Assembly (NCBI RefSeq): GCF_022508225.1
Contig: NZ_JAETXJ010000001.1
Span: 1-64,000, forward strand
Source of the DNA: Desulfovibrio sp. UIB00
Lineage (GTDB): Bacteria; Desulfobacterota; Desulfovibrionia; Desulfovibrionales; Desulfovibrionaceae
Direction of reading: 5' to 3'
Length of the DNA: 64,000 nt
Shown here: piece after piece, positions 16,558 to 29,419 of the stretch
How positions within the stretch are numbered: position 1 is the first letter of the stretch
Layout: every line of letters begins with the position of its first letter
The notes under the pieces: generated by a model
The model's input: the letters and a program-made list of their open reading frames with translations, nothing else
What the model was told of the DNA's origin: nothing
Databases searched by the model: none
Made by a program: the position numbers and the translations under genes

Positions 16558-17367
16558 CTACAGTTCTACCTGATCCGACCAGAATACCGGGCCGTGGTTG
16601 CACACCTGCACCAGCCCTTCGCGCTTTGCTTCAACCGGCCAGGCTTCTGTGGTTTTGGTCACGCAGCCAAGGCACGCGCCCACGCCGCAGGCCATGCGGT
16701 TTTCAAGCGAAACCTGGCAGCGAACGCCAAGCTCGGCGGCAAATTTCTGCACGGTGCGCATAAAGGGCGTAGGCCCGCAGGCAAGCACAAGACCCTTCTG
16801 CTCGGCGTATTCGCTCATGCGCTCCTGAATGGTAAAAATAAAGTCGTCCAGATCGCCGGATTCCGCTTCGCGCAGGCTGTCCAGCGGCACATGCTCGTTG
16901 ATGCTGTCCACAGGATAGCAGCTGATGTGCTCGCGGTGGCCAAACAACATGGACACATTCCACGGTTTGGGATGCTCGCTCACGTAGCCCACAAAGGGCA
17001 CTATGCCCATGCCGCCTGCCAGCAGCAGGGTCGGGGTGTCCGGTTCAACGGCAAACCCGTTGCCCAGCGGCCCCCACACGCGCACCTTGTCGCCGGAGCG
17101 CAGCTCGGACATGCGCCGCGTGCCTTTACCGCGCACCTGGAAAAAGCAGATCATATGCCGGGAGGTCATATGGCAGATGCCAAGGGGACGCGCCCAAGGG
17201 ATATCCAGCCCGAAATTTCGGGGCCGGATCATGACAAACTGCCCTGGCCGCCACCGAGTCCACTCGGGGCGGGAGAGGCGCAACGCAAAAAAGCGGCTTT
17301 CGTTGCCGGTCTGCCCAAAAGGCACAAGATCGAGAACATCAAGCTCGCAAGAAGATGTTTGTGACAT
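16558..17367 (-). CDS. pyrK: Dihydroorotate dehydrogenase B, electron transfer subunit
   Basis: PyrK carries FAD and a [2Fe-2S] cluster and passes electrons from PyrD to NAD+. The 269-residue protein has the FAD-binding stretch ARPLGI, the nucleotide-binding LLLAGGMGIVPFVGY, and cluster ligands Cys227, Cys232, Cys235 and Cys256 (C-X4-C-X2-C-X20-C). No ribosome site lies just before the ATG. A near-consensus promoter ends seven bases upstream, so the transcript should begin at or one base before the ATG. No better in-frame start exists downstream, because the next Met lies in the FAD domain. Confidence 0.95.
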   Translation of the reverse strand: MSQTSSCELDVLDLVPFGQTGNESRFFALRLSRPEWTRWRPGQFVMIRPRNFGLDIPWARPLGICHMTSRHMICFFQVRGKGTRRMSELRSGDKVRVWGPLGNGFAVEPDTPTLLLAGGMGIVPFVGYVSEHPKPWNVSMLFGHREHISCYPVDSINEHVPLDSLREAESGDLDDFIFTIQERMSEYAEQKGLVLACGPTPFMRTVQKFAAELGVRCQVSLENRMACGVGACLGCVTKTTEAWPVEAKREGLVQVCNHGPVFWSDQVEL

Positions 17368-17374
17368 GGCTATA

Positions 17375-17403
17375 ATTATAGTCCTAGTTAGGTTCTAGGT
17401 CAA
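17375..17403 (-). promoter_or_regulatory. Strong sigma-70 promoter giving a leaderless pyrK mRNA
   Basis: On the minus strand TTGACC (17403-17398), 17 bases and a perfect TATAAT (17380-17375) stand seven bases from the A of the pyrK ATG at 17367. With normal start-site spacing, transcription begins at 17368 or 17367. Confidence 0.7.
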
Positions 17404-17566
17404 CTGACCGCGTTACTCCAAGCCTCTTTGCTAATGTATACAAGAAATGTATCAATTGTCTATTCTCCTGGCTCCTCAGGCCACCATGATCCGACCGGTT
17501 CAACCCCGTTAAATTTAACCTTTTCAGCCAGCCCCACGCTGAGTATAGTACGCGCAGGAGAATTTT

Positions 17567-18640
17567 ATGAGTGACATTTTCGCTTCCCGCCGTGAAAACC
17601 TCCGGCGCGCCATGCGCATGCGCGGGCTTGACGCAATGCTCGTCAGCCAGGCTGCCAACAGGTTTTATCTTTCCGGTTTTGAACTGCATGATCCACAGTT
17701 TAACGAAAGCGCAGGCAGGCTTGTCATCACGTCTGATGGGCACGACTGGCTGGCGACAGACGGTCGTTATCTGGACGCCGCCTCGCGCATCTGGGATCGC
17801 GAACGCATCTTCATATATGGCGGCAGCGCAGCGCGCGAACTGCACGGTTTGCTCAGGCGCTGCGGCAGCCGCATAGGCATTGAGGCTAACGGCGTCAGTC
17901 TGGCCTTTGCCCGCGACCTGAATGGCGCTGCCTCCGGCCTGTATTTCGAAGCGGCTGACGGCATGGTCGAGCGCCTGCGCCGCATCAAGGAACCCTGCGA
18001 AATCGCAGCGCTGGAAAAATCCTTTGCGCTCAACCACAAGCTGATGCAATGGGTTGAGAGCCAGCTGGAGCCGGGACGCACAGAGGCCCACATAAGCTGG
18101 CTCATCGAGCGCTTTTTTCGTGAAAATGGCGCTTCGGAGCTTGCCTTTGCCAACATTGTGGCCGTGGGTAAAAACGCCGCCCTGCCCCATGCCATCCCAG
18201 GTCAGGATGCTGTCACAGACAACTGCCCGGTTCTGGTCGATGTGGGTTGCCGCGTTGAGAACTACTGCTCTGACCAGACCCGCACTTTCTGGGTGGGCAC
18301 TGCACCCACTGACGAGTTCCGCCGTGCGCTCGACCTCACCCGGCAGGCACAGACATCGGCCATAGAGGGCATGCGCCCCGGTATGCCTTTGCGCGCAGCC
18401 TATGCGCTGGCACATGATGTTTTTGCCAAAGCTGGCGTCGCCAATGCCTTTACTCATGGCCTTGGGCACGGTGTGGGCCTTGAAACCCACGAAGCCCCCA
18501 GCCTTTCGCCACGCGCTGAGGGCATTCTGGAACCTGGCATGGTTGTGACCGTTGAACCTGGCCTCTACTACCCCAAATGGGGCGGCATTCGCTGGGAATA
18601 CACCGTACTGGTCGAAGAAGACGGCGTCAGGATCCTCTAA
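17567..18640 (+). CDS. Xaa-Pro aminopeptidase family metallopeptidase (M24)
   Basis: A 357-residue cytoplasmic peptidase that releases N-terminal residues next to proline or splits X-Pro dipeptides. A creatinase-like N-terminal domain (1-125) precedes the pita-bread domain. Metal ligands appear in [40 protein letters not shown] and [12 protein letters not shown]. In the last motif Tyr follows the ligand Glu, where Asp or Asn is more usual. AGGAG lies six bases before the ATG. It heads a three-gene run with shikimate kinase nine bases downstream. PepP against PepQ activity cannot be decided from sequence alone. Confidence 0.93.
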   Translation: MSDIFASRRENLRRAMRMRGLDAMLVSQAANRFYLSGFELHDPQFNESAGRLVITSDGHDWLATDGRYLDAASRIWDRERIFIYGGSAARELHGLLRRCGSRIGIEANGVSLAFARDLNGAASGLYFEAADGMVERLRRIKEPCEIAALEKSFALNHKLMQWVESQLEPGRTEAHISWLIERFFRENGASELAFANIVAVGKNAALPHAIPGQDAVTDNCPVLVDVGCRVENYCSDQTRTFWVGTAPTDEFRRALDLTRQAQTSAIEGMRPGMPLRAAYALAHDVFAKAGVANAFTHGLGHGVGLETHEAPSLSPRAEGILEPGMVVTVEPGLYYPKWGGIRWEYTVLVEEDGVRIL

Positions 18641-18649
18641 GGAGGCGGC

Positions 18650-19195
18650 ATGAGCATTCTCTTTCTGGTGGGTGCGCGAGCTTCGGGCAAAACCACCATA
18701 GGCAAGGCGCTTTCCAGAAGCCTCGGCCTGCCATTTGCCGACACCGATCAGCATTTGCTGCACCGGGCGGGCCTTACTGTGGAGCAGATTGTGGCTGCAG
18801 AGGGCTGGCCCGGCTTCCGCAGCCGGGAAAGTCTGGCCTTACAGGAAGTGTCGGACGCGCACCCCGCTGGCTGTGTTGTCTCCACCGGGGGCGGCATGGT
18901 GCTGGCGGAAGAAAATCGCCTCCTCATGCGGCAGCGCGGCATGGTCATTTTTCTCGATGCCCCGGTGCAAATCCTTGCCGAAAGGCTGTGCCGCAACCCT
19001 GTCAACAGTCAGCGCCCTTCGCTGACCGGCAAGGGACTCATTGAGGAAATCGGCCAGATTCTGGACGAGCGGCGGCATCTTTATGAACAGGCCGCCCACC
19101 ACATAGTTGACGCATCTCAGCCCATGCCCGCTGTCTGCCGACACATAGAGCAGCTCTGGCAGGAGCGGAAACCGCAGGATTACGCGAAGGCATGA
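18650..19195 (+). CDS. aroK: Shikimate kinase
   Basis: Phosphorylates shikimate in the common aromatic amino-acid pathway. The 181-residue size is normal. The P-loop is GARASGKTT (8-16), shikimate-binding residues appear in DTDQHL, FRSRES and STGGGMVL, and the lid region lies around NPVNSQRPSLTG. A strong AAGGAGG lies five bases before the ATG, just after the peptidase stop. No other aro gene is nearby. Confidence 0.95.
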   Translation: MSILFLVGARASGKTTIGKALSRSLGLPFADTDQHLLHRAGLTVEQIVAAEGWPGFRSRESLALQEVSDAHPAGCVVSTGGGMVLAEENRLLMRQRGMVIFLDAPVQILAERLCRNPVNSQRPSLTGKGLIEEIGQILDERRHLYEQAAHHIVDASQPMPAVCRHIEQLWQERKPQDYAKA

Positions 19196-19231
19196 CCGCA
19201 CATTCCCCCCTGTCTTCAATGATTGCCTTCA

Positions 19232-20302
19232 ATGACTGCTACTGATCGCATTTCATCCCCTTTGACCGCCCCGCTTGTATCTGTGGTCCTGCCAGCTTGG
19301 AATGCGGCCCACACGCTGGGCGCAACCCTGCAAAGCCTGCTCGAACAGCACCCCGCCCCTGACGCACCCTTGCCCGAATTCGAAATTATTGTTGCTGATG
19401 ATGGCTCAACCGACGACACCCGTGAGGTTCTGAAATACTGGGTCAACTCCGCTCGTTGCGGTCACAGATTACGGGTATTGCACCTGCCACACGGCGGCAT
19501 TGTGGCAGCGCTTAATGCAGGCCTTGCCGTGGCGCGCGGTTCGTTTATAGCGCGCATGGATGCGGATGACACGGCGCAGCCCTTGCGCATTGCCACGCAG
19601 GCGGCGCATCTTTTCAACAATCCGCAACTCAACGTCTCGGCAACCTGCGTAGCTTTTGGCGGAGACCGCGCAACAGCACACGGCTTTGCCCACTTTGTGG
19701 ACTGGCAGAACAGCCTGCTCACACATGACCAGATCAGCCGCGCGCGTTTTCGGGATACGCCCTTGTGCCATCCTTCGGTCATGTTTCGCAGGAAATGCGT
19801 GGACAAATGGGGCGCATACCGTGACGGCGACTTCGCCGAAGACTGGGAGCTATGGCTGCGCTGGCTCCACCACGGCGCGGTGATGGAAAAGCTGCCGCAC
19901 GAAATGCTGGTGTGGAATGACGCCCCCACCCGCGCCACCCGGGCAGACAGCAGATACGCGCGCACCGCCTGCGACTGGCTGCGGGCACGGTGGCTGGCCC
20001 GTTGGCTTGAGGAACACAACCCCTTTCATCCTCATGTCTGGGTAATCGGCGGCGGGCGTGTAGCCCGGCAACGCCTGGCCCCCTTGTGGATGTTGGGCCC
20101 AAGACCAGCTGCTTACATTGATATAGATCCCAGAAAGATCGGCAACTGCGTAAACGGCGTTCCTGTTCTGGGACGCAGTGCGCTGCCCAAGCCCGGGCAT
20201 TGCCTAATTCTCAATGCTCTTACGGCCCACGGCGCAGCTGAAGAGGCTGGCCTGTGGCTTTCGCAAACAGGGCATGAGCAGCAGGAGTGGCTCCTGGTTT
20301 GA
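19232..20302 (+). CDS. GT2 glycosyltransferase with C-terminal PglD_N-like Rossmann domain
   Basis: A 356-residue protein. The N-terminal GT-A domain (about 14-255) has VSVVLPAWNAAHTLGATLQS, IVADDGSTDDT and the metal-binding ARMDADD. A second domain (about 265-356) reads VWVIGGGRVARQRLAP, AYIDIDPRKIG and GVPVLGRSALP. That is the pattern of the nucleotide-sugar binding N-terminal domain of PglD-like acetyltransferases, but without the left-handed helix part. The start is the ATG at 19232; a TTG three codons earlier is possible, and neither has a strong ribosome site. It follows aroK by 36 bases. The acceptor is unknown. Confidence 0.85.
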   Translation: MTATDRISSPLTAPLVSVVLPAWNAAHTLGATLQSLLEQHPAPDAPLPEFEIIVADDGSTDDTREVLKYWVNSARCGHRLRVLHLPHGGIVAALNAGLAVARGSFIARMDADDTAQPLRIATQAAHLFNNPQLNVSATCVAFGGDRATAHGFAHFVDWQNSLLTHDQISRARFRDTPLCHPSVMFRRKCVDKWGAYRDGDFAEDWELWLRWLHHGAVMEKLPHEMLVWNDAPTRATRADSRYARTACDWLRARWLARWLEEHNPFHPHVWVIGGGRVARQRLAPLWMLGPRPAAYIDIDPRKIGNCVNGVPVLGRSALPKPGHCLILNALTAHGAAEEAGLWLSQTGHEQQEWLLV

Positions 20303-20616
20303 TGTATCCTTTTTTAATAATGCAGACCTGTTAAATCTGGTTTAACATTCATTTGTGTCTTTCTGCGCAAGCTCTTTTCACTCAGTAGCGCGCGCCGCCC
20401 ACTGCAATACTGCAACTACGGCACACTTTATTACACAAGACTCTGCTTCACGCGCTGCCACAACCAGTCGAGCACTTTATTTGTTTGTTTAAACAGCCAA
20501 TATTGACGCACAGACAACACGGAGTTGATGCAGTAGTGCAAAACAAACGTTATAAAGACTGTTTTACACTTCCCGCAGCCTTGAGCACAAGGCTTGTGAA
20601 AAAAAAATTGCGGAGT
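20303..20616. other. AT-rich leader region upstream of the ATP synthase operon
   Basis: No credible gene is seen. A weak inverted repeat (GTTAAA, TTTAAC) lies shortly after the GT2 stop and may weakly terminate it. The right end leads into the operator and promoter listed next. Confidence 0.5.
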
Positions 20617-20634
20617 TTGCGAAATTTGTCACCA
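20617..20634. promoter_or_regulatory. Candidate Rex operator of the ATP synthase operon
   Basis: TTGCGAAATTTGTCACCA matches the Rex consensus I recall (TTGTGAAATATTTCACAA) at 14 of 18 positions and lies eight bases from the -35 box. Rex control of ATP synthase genes has been reported or predicted for Desulfovibrio. The same bases also partly fit a CRP/FNR-type site (TGCGA-N6-TCACC). Confidence 0.45.
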
Positions 20635-20641
20635 ATACCCT

Positions 20642-20670
20642 TTGACATAACAGGGCTGAGCAGATATCTT
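20642..20670 (+). promoter_or_regulatory. Sigma-70 promoter of the ATP synthase operon
   Basis: A perfect TTGACA (20642-20647), 17 bases and TATCTT (20665-20670) predict transcription from about 20677, some 50 bases before the first gene. Confidence 0.7.
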
Positions 20671-20728
20671 GCAAGGGCTTTATGTATTTTCAACTCCTTC
20701 AATCCGCAATTCACATGGAGGATGCGGC

Positions 20729-21148
20729 ATGCTGGACCTAAACGTCACTCTTCTTTTTCAGCTGGCGAATTTCTTTATCGCCATTTATGTGCTTAACATC
20801 CTCCTGATTCGCCCCATCCGCGAAATCATCAAAAAGCGCAACGGCGTCATGGATGACATGGCCGAGGAAGCCGGTTCTTTCGAGTACCAGGCTGGCGAAC
20901 GGCTCACCAACTATGAGGCCGAACTGGCCCGCGCCCGTCAGGACGCAGGCAGCAACCGTGAGGCTGGCCGCGCCGCAGGCGTGGCCGAACAGCAGAAGCT
21001 GGTGGGCGAAGCTCAGCAAAGCGCCCGCGATATTCTGGCTGAAACCCGCGCCTCGCTGCAGGCACAGGCTGCGGAAACCCTTGCTGCGTTGCGCAAGCAG
21101 GTGGGTGAATTTTCCACCCGTCTGGCTGACCGCCTCATCAAGGGCTAG
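20729..21148 (+). CDS. atpF': ATP synthase F0, subunit b'
   Basis: A 139-residue stator subunit with one membrane helix (about residues 5-27, LFQLANFFIAIYVLNILLI) followed by a long charged coiled coil. It pairs with the second b-type subunit encoded next to form a heterodimeric stalk linking F0 to F1. GGAGG lies eight bases before the ATG. It is the first gene after the promoter. The a and c subunit genes, which usually precede it in other bacteria, are absent here and must lie elsewhere. Confidence 0.88.
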   Translation: MLDLNVTLLFQLANFFIAIYVLNILLIRPIREIIKKRNGVMDDMAEEAGSFEYQAGERLTNYEAELARARQDAGSNREAGRAAGVAEQQKLVGEAQQSARDILAETRASLQAQAAETLAALRKQVGEFSTRLADRLIKG

Positions 21149-21254
21149 CAAGCGGCGCTGACTCAGGCCTTTGCGGGCCGTTCCGCAACGCTCTCGTTGC
21201 GGCTTCATTGGGAACTGTTTTCGAATCGGTATTATCGAACAGAGGGGGTGGGCT

Positions 21255-21836
21255 TTGAGCAGATGGAAACACGCGGGGTTTATCCTGCCGCTCGTTATTG
21301 CCTTTGCCGCGCTGGTGGTCATTCCTGCGGGAGCCATGGCTTCTGAAGGGCATGCAGCGCCGCGTTGGGGCGACTTCGGCTGGCGCGTGCTCAACTTCGT
21401 AATTTTTGCCGGCATCCTCTGGTACTTCGTTGGCGGGCTGGCCAAGCGTTTCTTTAAGAACCGCCGCGAAGGCATCAAGAATGCGCTGGACGATCTTGAC
21501 GAACGTCGCAAGACGGCCAAGGAGCAGCTGGCCTCGGTAGAGACCCGCATTGCCAACCTTAATGCTGAACGCGAGGCCATCTTGGCCGAGAGCCGCCAGC
21601 AGGCCGAAGCCCTCAAGCAGGGCATTGTGGAAGAGGCTCACCGCCAGGCCGCTCAGATTGTGGAGCAGGCGCGCCTTACGGCGGAAAATGAAGGCCGCGC
21701 GATCTTTGCTGAAGTGCGCGCCTCCATTGCCGATGAGATCGTGAACGCCGCCGAGAAAGCTCTGAGCTCAAAGCTCAATGCGGCCGAACACGACAAGCTT
21801 ATCGCCAACTCCCTTAACAAGGTGGTGCTCCATTGA
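21255..21836 (+). CDS. atpF: ATP synthase F0, subunit b
   Basis: A 193-residue stator subunit. After an extra N-terminal hydrophobic, signal-like segment (about 7-28, ending AGAMAS) comes the b-type membrane helix (LNFVIFAGILWYFV) and a long alpha-helical dimerisation region. I choose the TTG at 21255 because GAGGGGG lies six bases upstream; no ATG or GTG fits. The stop overlaps the next start (TTGA). The extra segment may be cleaved or be a second helix; this is a known trait of some deltaproteobacterial b subunits. Confidence 0.88.
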   Translation: MSRWKHAGFILPLVIAFAALVVIPAGAMASEGHAAPRWGDFGWRVLNFVIFAGILWYFVGGLAKRFFKNRREGIKNALDDLDERRKTAKEQLASVETRIANLNAEREAILAESRQQAEALKQGIVEEAHRQAAQIVEQARLTAENEGRAIFAEVRASIADEIVNAAEKALSSKLNAAEHDKLIANSLNKVVLH

Positions 21837-22384
21837 TTAACACCGTGGTTGCACGCAGGTATGCCAACGCAATTTTTGCGCTTGGCAAAAAGGATGGGGA
21901 TGCAGCCCTGAGCTCGCGTGGCGATTGCCTGGCGTCTCTTGGTGAAATGCTTGCCGCCGCGCCTGGGCTTGACCTTACCCTGAAAAGCCCTGTTATCGGC
22001 GTAAGCGAAAAGAAGGCAGTTCTCGACAAACTGCTGACCAAGCTCAAGGCTGACGAAACCATGCGCAACTTCTGCTTTCTGCTTGCAGATAAGGAAAGGC
22101 TTGCCTTTCTGAGCGAGATTGCAGCGTGGTACGGCAAACTGCTGGACGAGGCCAAGGGTATCATCCGTGGCCAATGCATAACCGCAGTACAACTTTCCGC
22201 AGACAAAAAGTCTAAGCTCAAGGATACCTTGCAACAGAAAGCGGGCACCGATATTGAGCTGACCTTTGCCGTGGACAAAGACATACTAGGGGGTATGGTG
22301 CTCAAAATGGGTGACCGGGTGCTGGACGCAAGTCTGCGCGCGCAGTTGGGAATCCTTCGGGAGACATTCAAGAGGGGTGAATAG
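21833..22384 (+). CDS. atpH: ATP synthase F1, subunit delta
   Basis: A 183-residue subunit joining the top of F1 to the b stalk. It begins MINTVVARRYANAIFALGKK, a typical delta start, and ends with the conserved stretch DILGGMVLKMGDRVLDASLRAQL shortened here to its core GGMVLKMGDRVLDAS. The start is a TTG overlapping the atpF stop (TTGA), so it depends on translational coupling. atpA follows three bases later. Confidence 0.93.
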   Translation: MINTVVARRYANAIFALGKKDGDAALSSRGDCLASLGEMLAAAPGLDLTLKSPVIGVSEKKAVLDKLLTKLKADETMRNFCFLLADKERLAFLSEIAAWYGKLLDEAKGIIRGQCITAVQLSADKKSKLKDTLQQKAGTDIELTFAVDKDILGGMVLKMGDRVLDASLRAQLGILRETFKRGE

Positions 22385-22387
22385 CAC

Positions 22388-23896
<1,509 letters not shown>

Positions 23897-23922
23897 GGGC
23901 CCCCTCCATACGGGAGATAAGC

Positions 23923-26239
<2,317 letters not shown>

Positions 26240-26336
26240 GGCGTTAATCGCAACGCTTTGAGGTTCTGGGTCGCGCCTTGCATGAGGCGCGACCCGAACC
26301 CGGCCATCTGCGTATATCAGGAGCGAAGGAGTACCT

Positions 26337-26738
26337 ATGGGCACGCTGCAACTTGAAGTGGTTACGCCGGACAAAACCGTGGTCAGCGGCGAAGTGGAAA
26401 TGGCCGTCTGCCCTGGAATTGAGGGCGAATTCGGCGTGCTGCCCAAGCACGTTTCCCTGCTTTCTGCCCTGAAGATCGGCGGCCTGCGCTACCGCGCTGA
26501 CGGCAAGGATGGGCACGTTTTCATCTCTGGCGGTTTCGCCGATGTGAACAACGACGTGCTCACAGTGCTGGCCGAATCGGCAGAGCTGGCGGACAGCATT
26601 GACACCGCGCGCGCCATGGCAGCCAAGGAACGCGCTGAAAAGCGCATTGCCAGCCATGACGAAAAGGTGGACATTGTCCGCGCTGAAGCCGCTCTGCAAC
26701 GCGCAGTTGTGCGCTTGCAACTGGCCCAGCTCCGCTGA
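26337..26738 (+). CDS. atpC: ATP synthase F1, subunit epsilon
   Basis: A 133-residue subunit that sits on the c-ring and can inhibit ATP hydrolysis. The N-terminal beta sandwich begins MGTLQLEVVTPDKTVVSG and contains GEFGVLPKHVSLLSAL; a two-helix C-terminal part follows. AAGGAG lies just before the ATG. It is the last gene of the operon, ahead of a terminator. Confidence 0.95.
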   Translation: MGTLQLEVVTPDKTVVSGEVEMAVCPGIEGEFGVLPKHVSLLSALKIGGLRYRADGKDGHVFISGGFADVNNDVLTVLAESAELADSIDTARAMAAKERAEKRIASHDEKVDIVRAEAALQRAVVRLQLAQLR

Positions 26739-26762
26739 GCGACCAATTTTCAGATTTGTGGT

Positions 26763-26811
26763 GCCGCAACGGCGTGGAAAATTCCGCGCTGTTGCGGCTT
26801 TGCTTTTTTCT
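26763..26811 (+). terminator. Terminator of the ATP synthase operon
   Basis: GCCGCAAC (26763-26770) pairs with GTTGCGGC (26791-26798) around an inner GCG/CGC stem, followed by TTTGCTTTTTTC. Confidence 0.85.
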
Positions 26812-27031
26812 TGAATTTCATGCGACCGGCCTGTTACACCTCCCCCCTCTTCGGCATTTCCATCTGCCCAACCTGGCATCCTAAACGTATGCAGTGTTCA
26901 GGCTAAAATCGACATTCTGCCAAGAATTCGCACCCTACAAAAAATAGACTTCCGCACGAATCTTGGATATTGAAAGAGGTTCAAACGTGGAAAATTCGCC
27001 GCCAACCCATCCAGTTTCCCAGGACATGACC

Positions 27032-28837
27032 ATGCCCAATCAGGAAAATATCCGCAATTTTTGCATTATCGCCCACATCGACCACGGCAAATCCACCCTG
27101 GCCGACCGCATTCTTGAACTGACCCAGGTTGTCAGCAAGCGGGAGGCGCGCCAGCAGTATCTGGACAAAATGGACCTGGAACGGGAGCGTGGCATCACCA
27201 TCAAGGCCCAGTCCGTACGTATTCCGTACAAAGCCCAGAACGGGCAAATGTACGAACTGAACCTCATTGATACCCCTGGGCACGTGGACTTCAACTATGA
27301 AGTTTCGCGCTCCCTTGCTGCCTGCGAGGGTGCGCTGCTGGTTGTTGATGCCACTCAGGGCGTTGAAGCGCAAACGCTTGCCAACGTCTATCTTGCACTG
27401 GATCACGACCACGAAATCGTGCCTGTGCTCAATAAGATCGACCTTCCCAGCGCCGAAGTTGAACGCGTGAAGGCCGAAATCGAAGAGAGTATCGGCCTTG
27501 ACTGCTCCGAGGCCATGCCAGTTTCCGCCAAAACAGGCATGGGCGTTGACGCGGTTCTTGAAGCCATTGTGCACCGGCTCCCCCCCCCAAAGGGCGATGT
27601 GGCGGCTCCGCTCAAAGCGCTCATCTTCGACTCGTGGTACGACAGCTATCAGGGCGTAGTTATTCTGTTCCGCATTATGGACGGCGCTATCAAGCGTAAC
27701 GACATGGTACGCCTGATGAGCACCGGCAAGGAATACGAAGTGCTGCGCCTTGGCGTGTTCTCCCCCGAAGCCACGGACGTGAACGAGCTTCACGCTGGCG
27801 AAGTGGGTTTCATGTGCGGCTCCATCAAGGATCTGGGCGATGCGCGCGTTGGCGACACCATCACACTGGCGGAAAACCCTGCCACAACACCTGTTCCCGG
27901 CTTTACAGAAGTGAAGCCCATGGTTTTCTGCGGTCTGTATCCCACAGAGTCTGACGAATACGAAAACCTGAAAACCGCCCTTGAAAAGCTGCAACTCAAT
28001 GACGCGGCCTTCTCCTTTGAGCCGGAAACATCTCAGGCTCTGGGTTTTGGCTTCCGCTGCGGCTTTCTTGGCCTGCTGCACATGGAGATCATTCAGGAGC
28101 GATTGGAGCGCGAATTTGAGGTCAGCCTCATCGCCACCGCGCCTTCTGTGGTCTACAAGGTGGACACAAACGATGGCAAGACCTTGCAGATTGACAACCC
28201 AAGCCACCTGCCAGACCCCACCAAGATACGCGCACTTTACGAACCGTATGTGAACATGGATATCCACGTGCCCAACGATTACGTGGGCAACGTCATGAAG
28301 CTGTGCGAAGAAAAGCGCGGCATGCAGAAAAATCTGCACTATCTGGCCACCAACCGCGTGGTAGTCACCTATGAGTTGCCGTTCGCAGAAATTGTTTACG
28401 ACTTTTTCGATCGGCTCAAGTCTGCCACGCGCGGCTACGCCTCCATGGATTACCACCCGCTGGACTACCGAGAATCTGACCTCGTGCGCCTCGACATCAT
28501 GCTCAATGGTGAAACCGTTGACGCTCTTGCCGTCATCGTTCACCGCGACCGCGCATATACCTACGGACGCGGGTTGGCGCTCAAGCTCAAGCGCAGCATT
28601 CCCCGCCAGCTTTTCCAGGTAGCCATTCAGGCAGCCATCGGGCAAAAGATCATTGCCCGCGAAACCGTGTCAGCCTTCCGCAAGGACGTGACGGCCAAGT
28701 GCTATGGCGGCGACATCACGCGTAAGCGCAAGTTGCTTGAGAAGCAGAAGGAAGGAAAAAAACGTATGAAGCGCATGGGTAACGTCGAGTTGCCTCAGGA
28801 AGCGTTTCTCGCTGCCCTCAAAGTGGGCGATGAATAG
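27032..28837 (+). CDS. lepA: Elongation factor 4 (LepA)
   Basis: A translational GTPase of 601 residues that acts on stalled or initiating ribosomes. G1 is [10 protein letters not shown]2 contains [11 protein letters not shown]3 is DTPGHVDF and G4 is NKID. The LepA-specific C-terminus is present ([20 protein letters not shown] and [16 protein letters not shown]). I choose the ATG at 27032 because AGGA lies seven bases upstream; the ATG at 27026 would be only one base from it. It is a single gene between two terminators. Confidence 0.97.
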   Translation: MPNQENIRNFCIIAHIDHGKSTLADRILELTQVVSKREARQQYLDKMDLERERGITIKAQSVRIPYKAQNGQMYELNLIDTPGHVDFNYEVSRSLAACEGALLVVDATQGVEAQTLANVYLALDHDHEIVPVLNKIDLPSAEVERVKAEIEESIGLDCSEAMPVSAKTGMGVDAVLEAIVHRLPPPKGDVAAPLKALIFDSWYDSYQGVVILFRIMDGAIKRNDMVRLMSTGKEYEVLRLGVFSPEATDVNELHAGEVGFMCGSIKDLGDARVGDTITLAENPATTPVPGFTEVKPMVFCGLYPTESDEYENLKTALEKLQLNDAAFSFEPETSQALGFGFRCGFLGLLHMEIIQERLEREFEVSLIATAPSVVYKVDTNDGKTLQIDNPSHLPDPTKIRALYEPYVNMDIHVPNDYVGNVMKLCEEKRGMQKNLHYLATNRVVVTYELPFAEIVYDFFDRLKSATRGYASMDYHPLDYRESDLVRLDIMLNGETVDALAVIVHRDRAYTYGRGLALKLKRSIPRQLFQVAIQAAIGQKIIARETVSAFRKDVTAKCYGGDITRKRKLLEKQKEGKKRMKRMGNVELPQEAFLAALKVGDE

Positions 28838-28845
28838 ACTTGGAA

Positions 28846-28893
28846 ATGCAAAAAAGAAGGGTGGCTCATGCGAGCCACCCTTCTTTTTTGCAT
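28846..28893. terminator. Very stable terminator after lepA
   Basis: A perfect 22-bp inverted repeat around the loop ATGC (arms 28846-28867 and 28872-28893), ending in a T run on either strand. It starts nine bases past the lepA stop. Confidence 0.92.
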
Positions 28894-28994
28894 CGCAGCA
28901 TGTCCCGCAGCCACTACGGCCCAATTGGGCCATAAACGGCCCTTCCAAGCGTGACAACGCCAGCACACACCCATCTATCAAAAATTAAAAAAAC

Positions 28995-29019
28995 CGGCTC
29001 ACAGGGCGAACCAGAGCCG
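28995..29019 (-). terminator. Terminator after the small lipoprotein gene
   Basis: On the minus strand CGGCTC, a 13-base loop and GAGCCG are followed by GTTTTTTTAATTTT. It lies 83 bases past the stop at 29102. Confidence 0.65.
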
Positions 29020-29101
29020 CACTTTTTGTCTCTTACCAAAACGGTCAATACAGCAACGCAGGCTTTCTTGTGTGGTCATGGCTGGCTTGCAACAGGCATG
29101 A

Positions 29102-29377
29102 TTACGGCAGAAGCAGCTTGCGCATTTCCGCATCACTGATCTCAAAGCGCTTCATACACATGTCGTAATAGGCACGCCAAGGGAAGTAGCTGGTATCGCC
29201 GCGCCACTCATTGTTCATCTGTGTGGCTTCTGCCCGGCACTGCTGATTGGCTGCCAAGGCCTGCTGATCATCAAATGTCAGGGGAGGCCGCTCCCTAGGG
29301 GTGCAACCGCATGCCAGGCAACCTGCCAGCAGGCACAAGATAAGCAAGCCGCTGCCAACCAATGGATCTTTCTGCAT
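29102..29377 (-). CDS. Small predicted lipoprotein
   Basis: A 91-residue protein I cannot assign to a family. The N-terminus is a lipoprotein signal with lipobox LAGC (Cys20); a second possible site is at Cys25. The mature part is short, with QQCRAEATQMNNEWRG and two later aromatic stretches, and looks helical. AAGGAAG lies eight bases before the ATG. It lies 42 bases downstream of kup on the same strand and may be co-transcribed with it. Likely anchored in the outer membrane. Confidence 0.7.
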   Translation of the reverse strand: MQKDPLVGSGLLILCLLAGCLACGCTPRERPPLTFDDQQALAANQQCRAEATQMNNEWRGDTSYFPWRAYYDMCMKRFEISDAEMRKLLLP

Positions 29378-29419
29378 GGCGAGTCTTCCTTGTAAGCATG
29401 CTTGGTCAAAGCGCCCAAG

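Noticed and set aside
17384-18763. Open frame antisense to the Xaa-Pro peptidase
   Set aside because: Peptidase motifs are intact on the other strand and this frame has none.
20594-20600. TTGTGAA half-site upstream of the ATP synthase promoter as a second Rex site
   Set aside because: Only the left half is present; the right half is not recognisable.
26981-28645. Long antisense open frame over lepA
   Set aside because: Shadow of lepA with no recognisable motif.
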